Shown in pieces: positions 35,043-43,230 of a stretch of 43,230 bases of DNA (its first letter is position 1; every line of letters starts with the position of its first letter). The stretch is from NCBI GenBank assembly GCA_002733645.1, contig NVWL01000023.1, positions 1-43,230 of the forward strand, given 5' to 3'. The stretch is from Oceanobacter sp. Its GTDB lineage: Bacteria > Pseudomonadota > Gammaproteobacteria > Pseudomonadales > Oceanobacteraceae. A program made the translations under genes and the position numbers. Under the pieces are notes generated by a model. That model did no database searches. It saw only the letters and a list, made by a program, of their open reading frames with translations, and was not told the origin of the DNA.

Positions 35043-37769
35043 CTAGCCGCCGGATGACGGTGCTAATACTTCTCGGCTGCCATTGTGTGCAGGTGGAGAC
35101 ACCACTCCTGCCGCCTCCATGGTTTCGACAAGTCGCGCAGCTCGGTTGTAGCCGATACGCAACTTCCGCTGCACGGATGAAATAGAACATTTGCCACTTT
35201 CTATCACTAAAGCCACGGCTATATCATAAAGTTCATCTTGCTCGCCATCAGAACTACCTGCGCCCCCTTCACCCGGTAGCGAGCCGTCCTCACCTACTTG
35301 TGTGATCTCTTCTAGGTAATTAGGTTCGCCACGTGTTTTCCACTCGGCGACTACGCGATGAACTTCGTCATCATCAACAAAGGCGCCGTGAACTCGCTCA
35401 GGTAACGCACAGCCCGGTGGCATATAAAGCATGTCACCATGACCAAGTAATTGCTCCGCTCCGCCTTGATCAAGAATCGTCCGAGAATCGATTTTGGAGG
35501 ACACCTGAAACGCAATTCGAGTGGGTACGTTTGCTTTAATCAGTCCCGTAATTACATCCACCGAAGGGCGCTGCGTTGCAAGCACCATATGAATACCTGC
35601 AGCACGGGCTTTCTGAGCAATACGCGCAATAAGCTCTTCCACTTTCTTACCTACGACCATCATCATGTCGGCAAATTCGTCGATCACAATAACAATATAA
35701 GGTAATGGTTCTAATGTTTGTGGCGTAGTGTGTACTGATTGGTCAATCTGCCACAGTGGATCAAGTAGCGGCTTCCCTTCTTCAATCGCGTCTCTGACTT
35801 TCTTATTGAAGCCCGCGAGGTTTCGAACCCCCATGGCGGCCATTAATTGGTAACGACGTTCCATTTCAGCCACCGACCAACGTAAGCCGCTGGCGGCTTC
35901 TTTCATGTCGGTAATGACTGGGGTTAGCAAATGGGGAATGCCTTCATAGACCGATAATTCCAGCATTTTTGGATCAACGAGAATCAAACGTAAATCCGCA
36001 GGTGTCGATTTAAACAACAAAGAAATCAGCATGGCGTTCACACCCACTGATTTACCCGAACCCGTCGTACCCGCAACCAGCAAGTGCGGCATTTTAGCCA
36101 AATCGGTAATCACAGGGTTACCAGCAATATCATGCCCCAGCGCTAAGGTTAATGGTGATTTTGATTTTTCGTAATCTTGTGTGGATAGCACTTCGCCCAA
36201 AGTCACCATGGCGCGGTTTTCATTAGGAACTTCGATTCCCATCACCGATTTTCCGGGAATCACCTCAACAACACGAACGGCAACCATCGCCATGGAACGT
36301 GCTAAATCTTTAGCCAGATTCGAAATCTTACTCGCCTTTACACCCGGCGCTGGCTGGATTTCAAAGCGCGTAATCACTGGGCCAGGAGCAATGGCGGTAA
36401 CTTCAATCTTTACACCAAAATCAGCAAGCTTTTGAATTAATAGCGCCGAAAGATCACGCAAGCGTTCTTCTGAAAAGCCGCTTTGAATATCAGTGCGCGG
36501 AGGGTCAAGTAAAGCAATAGAAGGCAGCGGGTCTGTGTTTTTAAACAAACTGCCCTGTAGATCGCGCTTGGCACGATCGCTCGGCCCAGACTCACGCTTT
36601 TCTAGCGGCTCAATGCGAAGGGCTTCTTCTTGCAGAGCATCATGCAGCACTTCAGTGTCGACTTCAGGCTTTAGCACTTCTGTAGCGGGAGGCTTGGCCG
36701 CCTGCTTTTTAGGTTGAGGAACTACGTTTGCGACACTAGGTGATACTGGAGTGCTCGATGATCTTTTTTGGGCGCGAACATAGGCAGGCTCTTCTGCATC
36801 ATCGTAGTCTGACGTTTCACTTTCCCAAGGTGGAATATCACTATCAGGCAAGTCGGAATCATCCGTGGCGCTAAATCCGCTAAAGTCCATTAATGGATCA
36901 GCGGCAGGCGAGTCATGATTCAGTTCACGATCCAAGGCGTTCGATTCAACACTTCCACCTTGGCGCTTCTTAGCTGCATTAGTTGTCTTGAGAAAGGATA
37001 ATGAGAATACTGCCCGTAGACCCGAAAGCCGCTGCGCAAATGAGCGTTTAGGAAGCTGAGAATCTAAACCATCCAAAGAAGCACTGTCGTTAAGCGGTAA
37101 TTGCTTGGGCGTCGCAACGGGTGAGGCAGCTGAGTGCGAATAGCTACTTGCATCTTTCTTTTGAACGCTGCCGTTTTCGCGGGTATGTGTCGACGTCGAA
37201 GAATCCAACAAGGACAATACGCCCCCGCCCAATCGCTCAAAAAAGTGCAACCAAGAGAATTCCAAAAACAGCACCGACCCTAAGGCCAGCATGACGATAT
37301 AAATAAGCGCCGTCCCAACAAAACCAAATAAGGGAGTCAGTAAGTCAGACAGCAATTGTCCAAGAATGCCACCCGCGCCAGCAGGAAGTTGCGCTCCAGA
37401 CCAAATACTTATCGAAGCAACCCCCGCCAGAGATGCCAAGGTGATTAACAATCCACAACCTCGTAGCAGCCATATTCTCCCAGCAATCGCTGGTGCCTTA
37501 CGAAATAACAGCCATGCCTTAGCAAGAATTAAGGTAGGAAAAGCAAAAGCTAAATAACCCAAGCTATGTAAAAGAAAATCAGCTAAGTAGGCACCAACAC
37601 GGCCTGCGGAGTTATCCGCCTGCTCACTACCAACCACTGACCAAGCCACATCTTCAGGATCATAGCTAAATAAAGCTATAAACAGTAAAAGACAGCCGAG
37701 CGTAAGCAAAAGAAAAACAACGTCGTGTTTCTTCTGCCAAACCGAATTTTGCATATTGTCTGTTGCCAT
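35043..37769 (-). CDS. ftsK: DNA translocase FtsK
   Basis: About 908 residues from the ATG at 37769 ([10 protein letters not shown]); a TTG 16 codons upstream is also in frame. Four membrane helices span about residues 15-180. A long acidic, Ser/Pro-rich linker follows (about 200-400). The motor has Walker [17 protein letters not shown], then [20 protein letters not shown], and Walker [15 protein letters not shown]. The C-terminal gamma winged helix ([20 protein letters not shown]) reads KOPS and contacts XerD. It coordinates chromosome-dimer resolution with septation. Confidence 0.97.
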   Translation of the reverse strand: MATDNMQNSVWQKKHDVVFLLLTLGCLLLFIALFSYDPEDVAWSVVGSEQADNSAGRVGAYLADFLLHSLGYLAFAFPTLILAKAWLLFRKAPAIAGRIWLLRGCGLLITLASLAGVASISIWSGAQLPAGAGGILGQLLSDLLTPLFGFVGTALIYIVMLALGSVLFLEFSWLHFFERLGGGVLSLLDSSTSTHTRENGSVQKKDASSYSHSAASPVATPKQLPLNDSASLDGLDSQLPKRSFAQRLSGLRAVFSLSFLKTTNAAKKRQGGSVESNALDRELNHDSPAADPLMDFSGFSATDDSDLPDSDIPPWESETSDYDDAEEPAYVRAQKRSSSTPVSPSVANVVPQPKKQAAKPPATEVLKPEVDTEVLHDALQEEALRIEPLEKRESGPSDRAKRDLQGSLFKNTDPLPSIALLDPPRTDIQSGFSEERLRDLSALLIQKLADFGVKIEVTAIAPGPVITRFEIQPAPGVKASKISNLAKDLARSMAMVAVRVVEVIPGKSVMGIEVPNENRAMVTLGEVLSTQDYEKSKSPLTLALGHDIAGNPVITDLAKMPHLLVAGTTGSGKSVGVNAMLISLLFKSTPADLRLILVDPKMLELSVYEGIPHLLTPVITDMKEAASGLRWSVAEMERRYQLMAAMGVRNLAGFNKKVRDAIEEGKPLLDPLWQIDQSVHTTPQTLEPLPYIVIVIDEFADMMMVVGKKVEELIARIAQKARAAGIHMVLATQRPSVDVITGLIKANVPTRIAFQVSSKIDSRTILDQGGAEQLLGHGDMLYMPPGCALPERVHGAFVDDDEVHRVVAEWKTRGEPNYLEEITQVGEDGSLPGEGGAGSSDGEQDELYDIAVALVIESGKCSISSVQRKLRIGYNRAARLVETMEAAGVVSPPAHNGSREVLAPSSGG

Positions 37770-37867
37770 GTCGCTTTCAGAATGTTCCGATGACAAAATA
37801 ATCCCTAATATCAACAACTTCTGAGGGGAAGTCTAACACGCCTTATGAGGTGTGTTTATCGCATAAT

Positions 37868-38575
37868 ATGATCGATTGGTTAGATGAATTCCAGCCGCCG
37901 GCGTTCCCTAGTACTGCCCGCGCACTTAAAGAGCCAAATGGACTGCTCGCCGCGGGCGGACTTTTATCACCTGCGTGGCTAGATGCCGCTTATCGCAAGG
38001 GCGTTTTCCCTTGGAACGACCCAGAGGAAGAGCGACTTTGGTGGACGCCGTCCCCTAGAGCCATTATCACGCCACAGTCCTTCAGGGTGCCTAAGCGCTT
38101 GGCGCGTGAAGCTCGCAATAGCGACTTTCGCGTAACAGCTAATGTATCTTTTTCAAATGTCATTAAGGGATGCGCAATCCCCCGAGAGGACAACTCAGGG
38201 ACCGTTGCTGGCACATGGATTGATGACGAAATCCTCACTGTCTATCCTGAGTTAAACAATGCAGGCCGAGCGCTTAGCATTGAATGCTGGGCATCTGATG
38301 GAAGACTCGTAGGTGGGTTTTATGGATTGATAATAGGACGCGCATTATTTGGTGAGTCCATGTTTTCACGCGTGAGCGGCGCTTCTAAAGCGGCTTTTGC
38401 TTATGCAGCTCCTATCCTTTTCGAACTTGGCATTGAGTTGATCGACTGCCAAATGAAAACAGACCACCTGTCTCGGTTCGGTATACTTGAGGTTGAGCGC
38501 CATGAGTTCGAAGCGCTACTAGCGTCTGCCATTAACGCCCCGCCAGTACCTTCGATTCCAGGAGTGATACGTTGA
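37868..38575 (+). CDS. aat: leucyl/phenylalanyl-tRNA--protein transferase
   Basis: 235 residues from the ATG at 37868 (MIDWLDEFQPPAFP); an in-frame GTG 6 codons earlier is less like the family. Motifs are LKEPNGLLAAGGLLSPAWL, YRKGVFPWND, LWWTPSPRAII and GGFYGLIIGRALFGESMFSR. The enzyme adds Leu or Phe to proteins with N-terminal Lys or Arg, marking them for ClpS-ClpAP, both encoded nearby. The stop overlaps the bpt TTG start. Confidence 0.97.
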   Translation: MIDWLDEFQPPAFPSTARALKEPNGLLAAGGLLSPAWLDAAYRKGVFPWNDPEEERLWWTPSPRAIITPQSFRVPKRLAREARNSDFRVTANVSFSNVIKGCAIPREDNSGTVAGTWIDDEILTVYPELNNAGRALSIECWASDGRLVGGFYGLIIGRALFGESMFSRVSGASKAAFAYAAPILFELGIELIDCQMKTDHLSRFGILEVERHEFEALLASAINAPPVPSIPGVIR

Positions 38576-39276
38576 GGTCTATTTCATTATTCACCCCTGG
38601 AGAGACTCACGACTGCCCCTATCTAGATGATAGACAAGCGCTAAGCCAGTACGTCGATCCAAGGTTAGAATTGAATGAATTTGAATTAAGCACACTTAGC
38701 CGCTTAGGATTTAGGCGCAGTGGCAAGCTACTCTACCGTCCCGCTTGCCCCGGCTGTATGGAATGCCTGCCTGTGCGACTGCCGGTGAATCAATTTGTAT
38801 TAAGTAAAAACATGAAGCGACTGATCAAGCGCTCTCAATCGTGGACACTACAGGTTGTCGAGCCGAATGATGCGGATCGGTATTACAACCTATACGAACG
38901 CTACATCACAGAGCGACACCGAGATGGCGATATGTTCCCCCCGTCTCGCAAAACATTTTCTGAGTTCTTAGCTGAAGACTTTGGTAACACGCGCTTTCTT
39001 ACCGCCACAGAGGGAGATGAACTCGTCGGCGTATTGGTATTCGATCAATTTGATGACGGATTATCCTCGGTATACTGCTTTTATGCTCCAGAGCGAGAAA
39101 AGGACTCAATAGGCACCACCCTCATAATTCGACTCAGCCAGCTGACAAAATCACTCGGCCTGCCATACAACTATCTAGGCTATTACGTTAATGGTTGTCG
39201 CAAAATGGACTACAAAACACGTTTTAAACCCATTGAGGTACTGCAATCTGGGTCGTGGCAACCGCTGAAAGACTAA
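38572..39276 (+). CDS. bpt: aspartate/glutamate leucyltransferase
   Basis: 234 residues, ATE-like. The N-terminal part has the cysteine cluster PACPGCMECLPVRLPV and the C-terminal GNAT-like domain has RYITERHRDGDMFPP, SSVYCFYAPE and LPYNYLGYYVNGCRKMDYK. It adds Leu to N-terminal Asp or Glu, giving a second entry to the ClpS pathway. The start is TTG at 38572, overlapping the aat stop (TTGA), with coupling implied. Confidence 0.96.
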   Translation: MRSISLFTPGETHDCPYLDDRQALSQYVDPRLELNEFELSTLSRLGFRRSGKLLYRPACPGCMECLPVRLPVNQFVLSKNMKRLIKRSQSWTLQVVEPNDADRYYNLYERYITERHRDGDMFPPSRKTFSEFLAEDFGNTRFLTATEGDELVGVLVFDQFDDGLSSVYCFYAPEREKDSIGTTLIIRLSQLTKSLGLPYNYLGYYVNGCRKMDYKTRFKPIEVLQSGSWQPLKD

Positions 39277-39349
39277 TCATCTTTGCCTTAGGCTAGTTTT
39301 TAGTGCAGAATGCGCGCGCGTTGAACAAGATTCAGACAGGTGATAATGA

Positions 39350-39568
39350 ATGGCAAAAGATGATCACATTGAAATGGAAGGCGAAGTCATCGACACGCTT
39401 CCTAATACAATGTTCCGAGTAAAATTAGAGAACGGCCACGTAGTGACCGCTCATATTTCTGGCAAAATGCGTAAGAACTACATTCGTATTTTGACAGGCG
39501 ACAAGGTTAAAGTGGAATTGACCCCATACGACCTGAGCAAGGGACGCATTACTTACCGCGCCCGTTGA
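39350..39568 (+). CDS. infA: translation initiation factor IF-1
   Basis: 72 residues, a complete OB-fold: [40 protein letters not shown] and [18 protein letters not shown]. It binds the ribosomal A site during initiation. AGGTGA lies 7 bases before the ATG. It is separated from bpt by 73 bases and faces clpA. Confidence 0.98.
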   Translation: MAKDDHIEMEGEVIDTLPNTMFRVKLENGHVVTAHISGKMRKNYIRILTGDKVKVELTPYDLSKGRITYRAR

Positions 39569-39584
39569 TCAAATGCCGTTAGTG

Positions 39585-39610
39585 GTGGTGCCAACCTAGG
39601 CTGGCACCAC
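39585..39610. terminator. shared hairpin between convergent infA and clpA
   Basis: GTGGTGCCA (39585-39593), an 8-base loop and TGGCACCAC (39602-39610) form a perfect 9-bp stem that includes the last clpA codons. Neither strand has a real T run after it, so termination strength is uncertain. Confidence 0.5.
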
Positions 39611-41854
39611 TTCCGGCAACTCCAGCACCAACTCCCCTTCCGATACCAGCACTTCGATTTCTCCGCCTTTCGAGAGCTCTCCGAAAAGAATTTTCTCTGC
39701 AAGTGGCTTTTTAATCTTGTCCTGAACCAGACGAGCCATTGGTCGTGCGCCCATTTTTTCGTCGTAACCGTGTTCGGCCAACCACAAACGAGCGTCTTCA
39801 CTGATGTTAAGCATCACACCCTTGTCATCCAACTGCCCTTGCAACTCAGCCAAGAACTTATCAACAACATGAAGTATTGTATCGCGACCTAAGGCCTCAA
39901 ACTGGATGATATTGTCCAAACGGTTTCTGAACTCAGGGGTGAACATTTTCTTCAGTTCTTCACCACCATCCGTACTGTGATCCTGATGAGTAAAGCCAAT
40001 ACTTGCACGGCTCATCTGAGCAGCACCCGCATTCGTTGTCATCACCAAAATAACATTACGGAAATCCGTTTTACGGCCGTTGTTGTCAGTTAGCGTACCG
40101 TGATCCATAACCTGAAGAAGAATATTGAACACTTCAGGGTGTGCCTTCTCGATTTCATCAAGCAGCAGCACACAATGTGGTGTCTTATTTACCGCCTCAG
40201 TTAACAAACCACCTTGGTCGTAACCGACATAGCCCGGAGGCGCACCGATCAAGCGAGATACAGTATGACGCTCCATGTACTCCGACATATCAAAACGTAC
40301 TAACTCCATTCCCATAACAGAAGCAAGCTGACGAGTGACTTCTGTTTTACCTACCCCGGTTGGGCCGGCAAACAAGAATGAACCAATCGGCTTCTGCGGG
40401 CTATTCAAGCCAGCGCGAGACATTTTAATGGCTGTTGACATAGTCTGAATCGCTTCATTCTGGCCAAAGACCACCATCTCAAGTTTATCTTCCAGCTTGA
40501 AGAGCAGCTCTTTATCAGAGGCAGAGACAGATTTCGGTGGAATGCGTGCAATCGCGGCAACTACTTCTTCAATTTCAGTCACCCCAATTTGCTTTTTACG
40601 CTTACTTGGTGCCAAAAGCTGCTGCAAAGCACCAGCCTCATCAATAACATCAATCGCCTTGTCGGGCATATTTCGGTCATTAATATAGCGATCAGCAAGC
40701 TCAGCAGCGGTGCGGAGTGCTTTATCTGTGTATTTAAGCTTGTGATGCTCCTCGAAGCGCGACTTAAGACCTTTAAGAATTTTGTAGGTATCTTCAACCG
40801 ATGGCTCAGAGACATCAATTTTCTGGAAGCGGCGAGTAAGCGCACTGTCCTTCTCGAAAATTCCACGGAATTCAGTAAAGGTGGTCGAACCTATACAACG
40901 CACCTCACCGGAGCTCAGCAATGGCTTAAGTAAGTTGCTGGCATCCATCACCCCACCAGACGCGGCACCCGCACCAATAATGGTATGGATTTCATCAATA
41001 AAGAGAATGCCGTGCGGCTGGCGCTTAAGTTCAGCCAGCAGTGCTTTAAATCGCTTCTCGAAGTCACCGCGGTATTTAGTGCCCGCGAGTAAAGCCCCCA
41101 TATCCAAACTGTAAACAACCGCATCATTGATCACGTCCGGCACTTCACCATCGACAATGCGCTTTGCTAAGCCTTCAATTATGGCCGTTTTACCGACACC
41201 TGAATCCCCCACCAAAAGCGGGTTATTCTTACGACGACGAGCCAATACCTGAACTAGGCGACTGACTTCCATTTCACGACCAATTAATGGATCGATTTTG
41301 CCATCGCGAGCTTGACGATTAAGGTTGGTGGCATATCCTTCGAGCGCTGACTTAGAGGCGTTTTCACCCTCTTCATCCATCGAATCTGACGATTGATCTG
41401 CGCTATCTTCTGGACCATTCACCTTAGAGATGCCATGAGAAATATAATTCACAACATCAATACGGGCGATATTTTGTTGTTTAAGGAAATACACCGCCTG
41501 GCTTTCCTGCTCACTGAAGATAGCGACAAGTACATTTGCACCCGAGACCTCAGCTTTACCAGAAGATTGCACGTGAAAAACTGCACGCTGCAAAACACGC
41601 TGAAAACCTAGCGTAGGCTGAGTCTCCTGCTCTCCACTGGCTTCAGGGATTAAAGGCGTAGTTGAATCTACAAATTCATCGAGATCCTTACGCAACTTGA
41701 GGATATCTGCACCACACGCCTGCAATACATTGGCGGCGGCGTCATTATCTAACAATGCGAGCAACAAGTGCTCAACGGTCATGAACTCATGACGCTTGGA
41801 ACGGGCTTCTTTGAATGCTTCATTCAAAGTTTGCTCGAGCTCTCTATTCAGCAT
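39596..41854 (-). CDS. clpA: ATP-dependent Clp protease ATP-binding subunit ClpA
   Basis: 752 residues, full length. The N-domain opens [21 protein letters not shown]1 Walker A is [20 protein letters not shown], Walker [16 protein letters not shown]2 Walker A is [18 protein letters not shown] and Walker [15 protein letters not shown]. The D2 part of the ClpP-binding IGF/L loop is seen in [10 protein letters not shown]. No long M-domain is inserted, which separates it from ClpB. It unfolds substrates for ClpP and takes N-degron cargo from ClpS, encoded 14 bases upstream. Confidence 0.98.
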   Translation of the reverse strand: MLNRELEQTLNEAFKEARSKRHEFMTVEHLLLALLDNDAAANVLQACGADILKLRKDLDEFVDSTTPLIPEASGEQETQPTLGFQRVLQRAVFHVQSSGKAEVSGANVLVAIFSEQESQAVYFLKQQNIARIDVVNYISHGISKVNGPEDSADQSSDSMDEEGENASKSALEGYATNLNRQARDGKIDPLIGREMEVSRLVQVLARRRKNNPLLVGDSGVGKTAIIEGLAKRIVDGEVPDVINDAVVYSLDMGALLAGTKYRGDFEKRFKALLAELKRQPHGILFIDEIHTIIGAGAASGGVMDASNLLKPLLSSGEVRCIGSTTFTEFRGIFEKDSALTRRFQKIDVSEPSVEDTYKILKGLKSRFEEHHKLKYTDKALRTAAELADRYINDRNMPDKAIDVIDEAGALQQLLAPSKRKKQIGVTEIEEVVAAIARIPPKSVSASDKELLFKLEDKLEMVVFGQNEAIQTMSTAIKMSRAGLNSPQKPIGSFLFAGPTGVGKTEVTRQLASVMGMELVRFDMSEYMERHTVSRLIGAPPGYVGYDQGGLLTEAVNKTPHCVLLLDEIEKAHPEVFNILLQVMDHGTLTDNNGRKTDFRNVILVMTTNAGAAQMSRASIGFTHQDHSTDGGEELKKMFTPEFRNRLDNIIQFEALGRDTILHVVDKFLAELQGQLDDKGVMLNISEDARLWLAEHGYDEKMGARPMARLVQDKIKKPLAEKILFGELSKGGEIEVLVSEGELVLELPEVVPA

Positions 41855-41868
41855 AACGCCTCCTGATT

Positions 41869-42240
41869 TCAGTCATCTGCCGGGGCGATTTCGCACATAA
41901 GTGGATGTTGGCAGTCCTTAGAGTATTGATTCACAATCGCCGCTTTAGTTTCAGCAATATCTTTAGTGTAGACGGCGCACACGGCGCTGCCTTTATTATG
42001 AACAGTTAACATTATTTCAGTTGCCTGCTCCGGGGTTTTACCAAAATGCTGCAGTAAAACCTCAACCACAAACTCCATGGGTGTGTAATCGTCGTTCAGC
42101 ATCACCACGCTGTACATCGCTGGTCGCTTCAGTGCAGGAAGCGATTCCTGCACGGCAGTATTGCCGCTGTCTTCGTGGTGAGTGTCCTCACTACTTAATA
42201 CTAGATGAGATTTAGTCATGTCGCGCCCGAAGGTTTCCAT
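41869..42240 (-). CDS. clpS: ATP-dependent Clp protease adaptor ClpS
   Basis: About 123 residues. The core is complete: MYSVVMLNDDYTPMEFVVEV (binding-pocket Asn, Asp and Met), TEIMLTVHNKGSAVCAVYTK (His of the pocket) and DIAETKAAIVNQYSKDCQHP. It delivers proteins with Leu, Phe, Tyr or Trp N-termini to ClpAP. The start is unsure: ATG at 42240 and ATG at 42219 both lack a clear site, and the frame is open to 42300. Confidence 0.93.
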   Translation of the reverse strand: METFGRDMTKSHLVLSSEDTHHEDSGNTAVQESLPALKRPAMYSVVMLNDDYTPMEFVVEVLLQHFGKTPEQATEIMLTVHNKGSAVCAVYTKDIAETKAAIVNQYSKDCQHPLMCEIAPADD

Positions 42241-42317
42241 GTTTGCCAAATAAGTCACATGATAACGCTCACAATGACACAGCACCACATTCCATGCCAT
42301 ATGGCTGTTTTAATGTC

Positions 42318-42385
42318 TTGACGGGCCATTTTTCACGGCGTAGGGTATTTCCTAGCTATCAAGATGTTGGGTGGTCCAGCATCTT
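42318..42385 (+). promoter_or_regulatory. cspD promoter candidate and leader hairpin
   Basis: TTGACG (42318-42323), a 17-base spacer and a poor TAGGGT (42341-42346) could be the promoter. The leader then folds as AAGATGTTGG, loop GTGGT, CCAGCATCTT (42361-42385), a 10-bp stem with one G-T pair. It ends 15 bases before AGGAGG and is not followed by a T run. Confidence 0.5.
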
Positions 42386-42411
42386 CACCGGATGTAAATA
42401 AGGAGGTTGAT

Positions 42412-42702
42412 ATGGCTACAGGGACTGTAAAATGGTTCAACAATGCAAAAGGCTACGGCTTCATCTTAAGTGACGATACCAACGAGGATCTTTTTGCACA
42501 CTACTCTGTGATTGATATGGACGGCTATCGCACCCTTAAAGCTGGGCAGGCGGTTAAGTTTGATATTAAACCTAGCGACAAGGGCTTGCATGCAATCAAT
42601 ATTCAAGCCGCTAATCAGACCACAAGCCTCAGCAGTGAAACCCCGGCCACTGAAAGCGACGCCTCAACCACCAACACTGAGCAGTCAGTTGAAATGGCAT
42701 AG
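42412..42702 (+). CDS. cspD: cold-shock-domain protein CspD
   Basis: 96 residues from the ATG at 42412, with AGGAGG (42401-42406) at ideal distance. The cold-shock domain has GTVKWFNNAKGYGFI (RNP1) and DLFAHYSVI (RNP2). A Ser/Thr-rich tail of about 28 residues follows (TTSLSSETPATESDAS), making it longer than E. coli CspD. CspD proteins bind single-stranded DNA and RNA and can inhibit replication in stationary phase. The position opposite clpS-clpA is conserved in gammaproteobacteria. Confidence 0.94.
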   Translation: MATGTVKWFNNAKGYGFILSDDTNEDLFAHYSVIDMDGYRTLKAGQAVKFDIKPSDKGLHAINIQAANQTTSLSSETPATESDASTTNTEQSVEMA

Positions 42703-42756
42703 GCATCGATTAAAAATTCGATTTAAAAGAGCCTAAGCTGAAGTGTGATGACATAA

Positions 42757-42921
42757 AAAACCACTATTGGGCCATTACTTTCCCACAGTTTTAAGTAGCA
42801 CTGTAGCTGACACCGAACAGTGGTTTTAATATCTAGGCCCAATGCCTCCCAAGGGGAACTTATCCCCTTACCGGCGGGCAGAAACAGACATCTCATCAGT
42901 TTCTGCGACGGCCCCAGGGGC
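42757..42921. other. cluster of RNA-like stems downstream of cspD
   Basis: AAAACCACT (42757-42765) pairs with AGTGGTTTT (42819-42827), and ATTGGGCC (42766-42773) pairs with GGCCCAAT (42836-42843), in interleaved order. Further stems follow: AAGGGGA/TCCCCTT (42851-42869), GCAGAAAC/GTTTCTGC (42878-42906) and GCCCC-A-GGGGC (42911-42921). No ORF is supported. It may be a cspD terminator plus a leader or small RNA. I do not recognise a known RNA family. Confidence 0.45.
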
Positions 42922-43036
42922 GCTAAAGCATGGTCGCTGCTATTCCCTTTTAGGTGAAATATCTGATTTTCTATCTCATACCCCTAGAACCTTTTACTTT
43001 TTAATTAGCACCGTTTGATTTGAAATGCAGCTTCGC

Positions 43037-43230
43037 GGACTTTTCTTTAATCGGCGTGCGTGCGGCGCCAGACAACAAAGTCATTCTGCGGCCTTTAGAG
43101 CAAAACCTTGCTCCGGAGCGAAGCAAGAAATATGGATGCTTTAAGAGGTCGCTCCGGGGCGGATTGTTTTGCGTGCCGCATAATGACTGCCGTTGGCTGG
43201 ATGAAGCCGGATGCGCCGAGAAGAGAGGAT
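43037..43230. repeat. long imperfect inverted repeat at the window edge
   Basis: Nested matching blocks are AGTCATTCTGCGGC (43079-43092) with GCCGCATAATGACT (43175-43188), GCAAAAC (43100-43106) with GTTTTGC (43166-43172), and CTCCGGAGCGA (43111-43121) with TCGCTCCGGGG (43149-43159). Weaker pairing extends outward on both sides to the window end. The centre is 27 bases. No gene is supported here. It resembles a non-autonomous or dispersed palindromic element; copy number cannot be seen. Confidence 0.65.

Noticed and set aside
34366-35190. LolA start at 35190
   Set aside because: That start overlaps the ftsK end and puts 57 unrelated residues before a clear signal peptide.
42757-42921. Known RNA such as tmRNA, 6S or RNase P RNA
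   Set aside because: None of their conserved sequence blocks could be found.
43024-43143. 39-residue plus-strand ORF (MQLRGLFFNRRACG...) near the window end
   Set aside because: It has no ribosome site and coincides with one arm and the centre of the inverted repeat.

Overview
The window is a chromosomal segment of a marine-type gammaproteobacterium, most likely in or near the Oceanospirillales (inference from gene content and order; no rRNA is present to confirm it). Several blocks are classic gammaproteobacterial synteny: gacA-uvrC-pgsA-tRNA(Gly-Cys-Leu), ftsK-lolA-rarA-crcB-serS-cysG, tusDCBE, and aat-bpt-infA facing clpA-clpS with cspD divergent.

Layout. 1-1.4 kb: the end of a coiled-coil gene, a DUF1232 membrane protein and a small Cys/His-rich exported CopL-like protein. 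1.5-2.9 kb: glutathione reductase. 2.9-12.0 kb (minus strand): a type II secretion operon gspEFGHIJKLM, without gspC, gspD or gspN, headed by a UDP-sugar-dehydrogenase-like gene that has lost its catalytic cysteine. 12.2-15.9 kb: etfBA and, divergently, ETF:ubiquinone oxidoreductase, which pass electrons from acyl-CoA dehydrogenases to ubiquinone. 16-18.7 kb: a secreted DUF6160-like protein, a DUF1285 protein and a radical SAM protein, the last two separated by eight perfect 13-bp repeats. 18.7-25.1 kb: a tRNA Leu/Cys/Gly operon with three tandem tRNA-Cys-like fragments in its spacer, then pgsA, uvrC, gacA and a PatZ-type protein acetyltransferase. 25.2-27.5 kb: a histone-deacetylase-like protein divergent from patZ, a tiny membrane ORF, a MAPEG protein and tRNA-Ser. 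27.7-31.4 kb: tusDCBE (tRNA thiolation relay), a TrpD2/YbiB-like gene and convergent cysG. 31.4-37.8 kb: serS, crcB, rarA, lolA and ftsK in overlapping minus-strand order. 37.9-42.7 kb: aat, bpt, infA, clpA, clpS and cspD, joining the N-degron transferases to their adaptor and unfoldase.

The last 530 bases hold no gene I can support. They contain a run of RNA-like stems, two of which interleave like a pseudoknot, and then a long imperfect inverted repeat running off the window edge that looks like a non-autonomous repeat element.

The genes are mostly housekeeping. The least explained items are the catalytically dead dehydrogenase heading the secretion operon, the 13-bp array that supplies a ribosome binding site, the tRNA-like repeats inside the Gly-Cys-Leu operon, the cspD leader hairpin and the structures after cspD.
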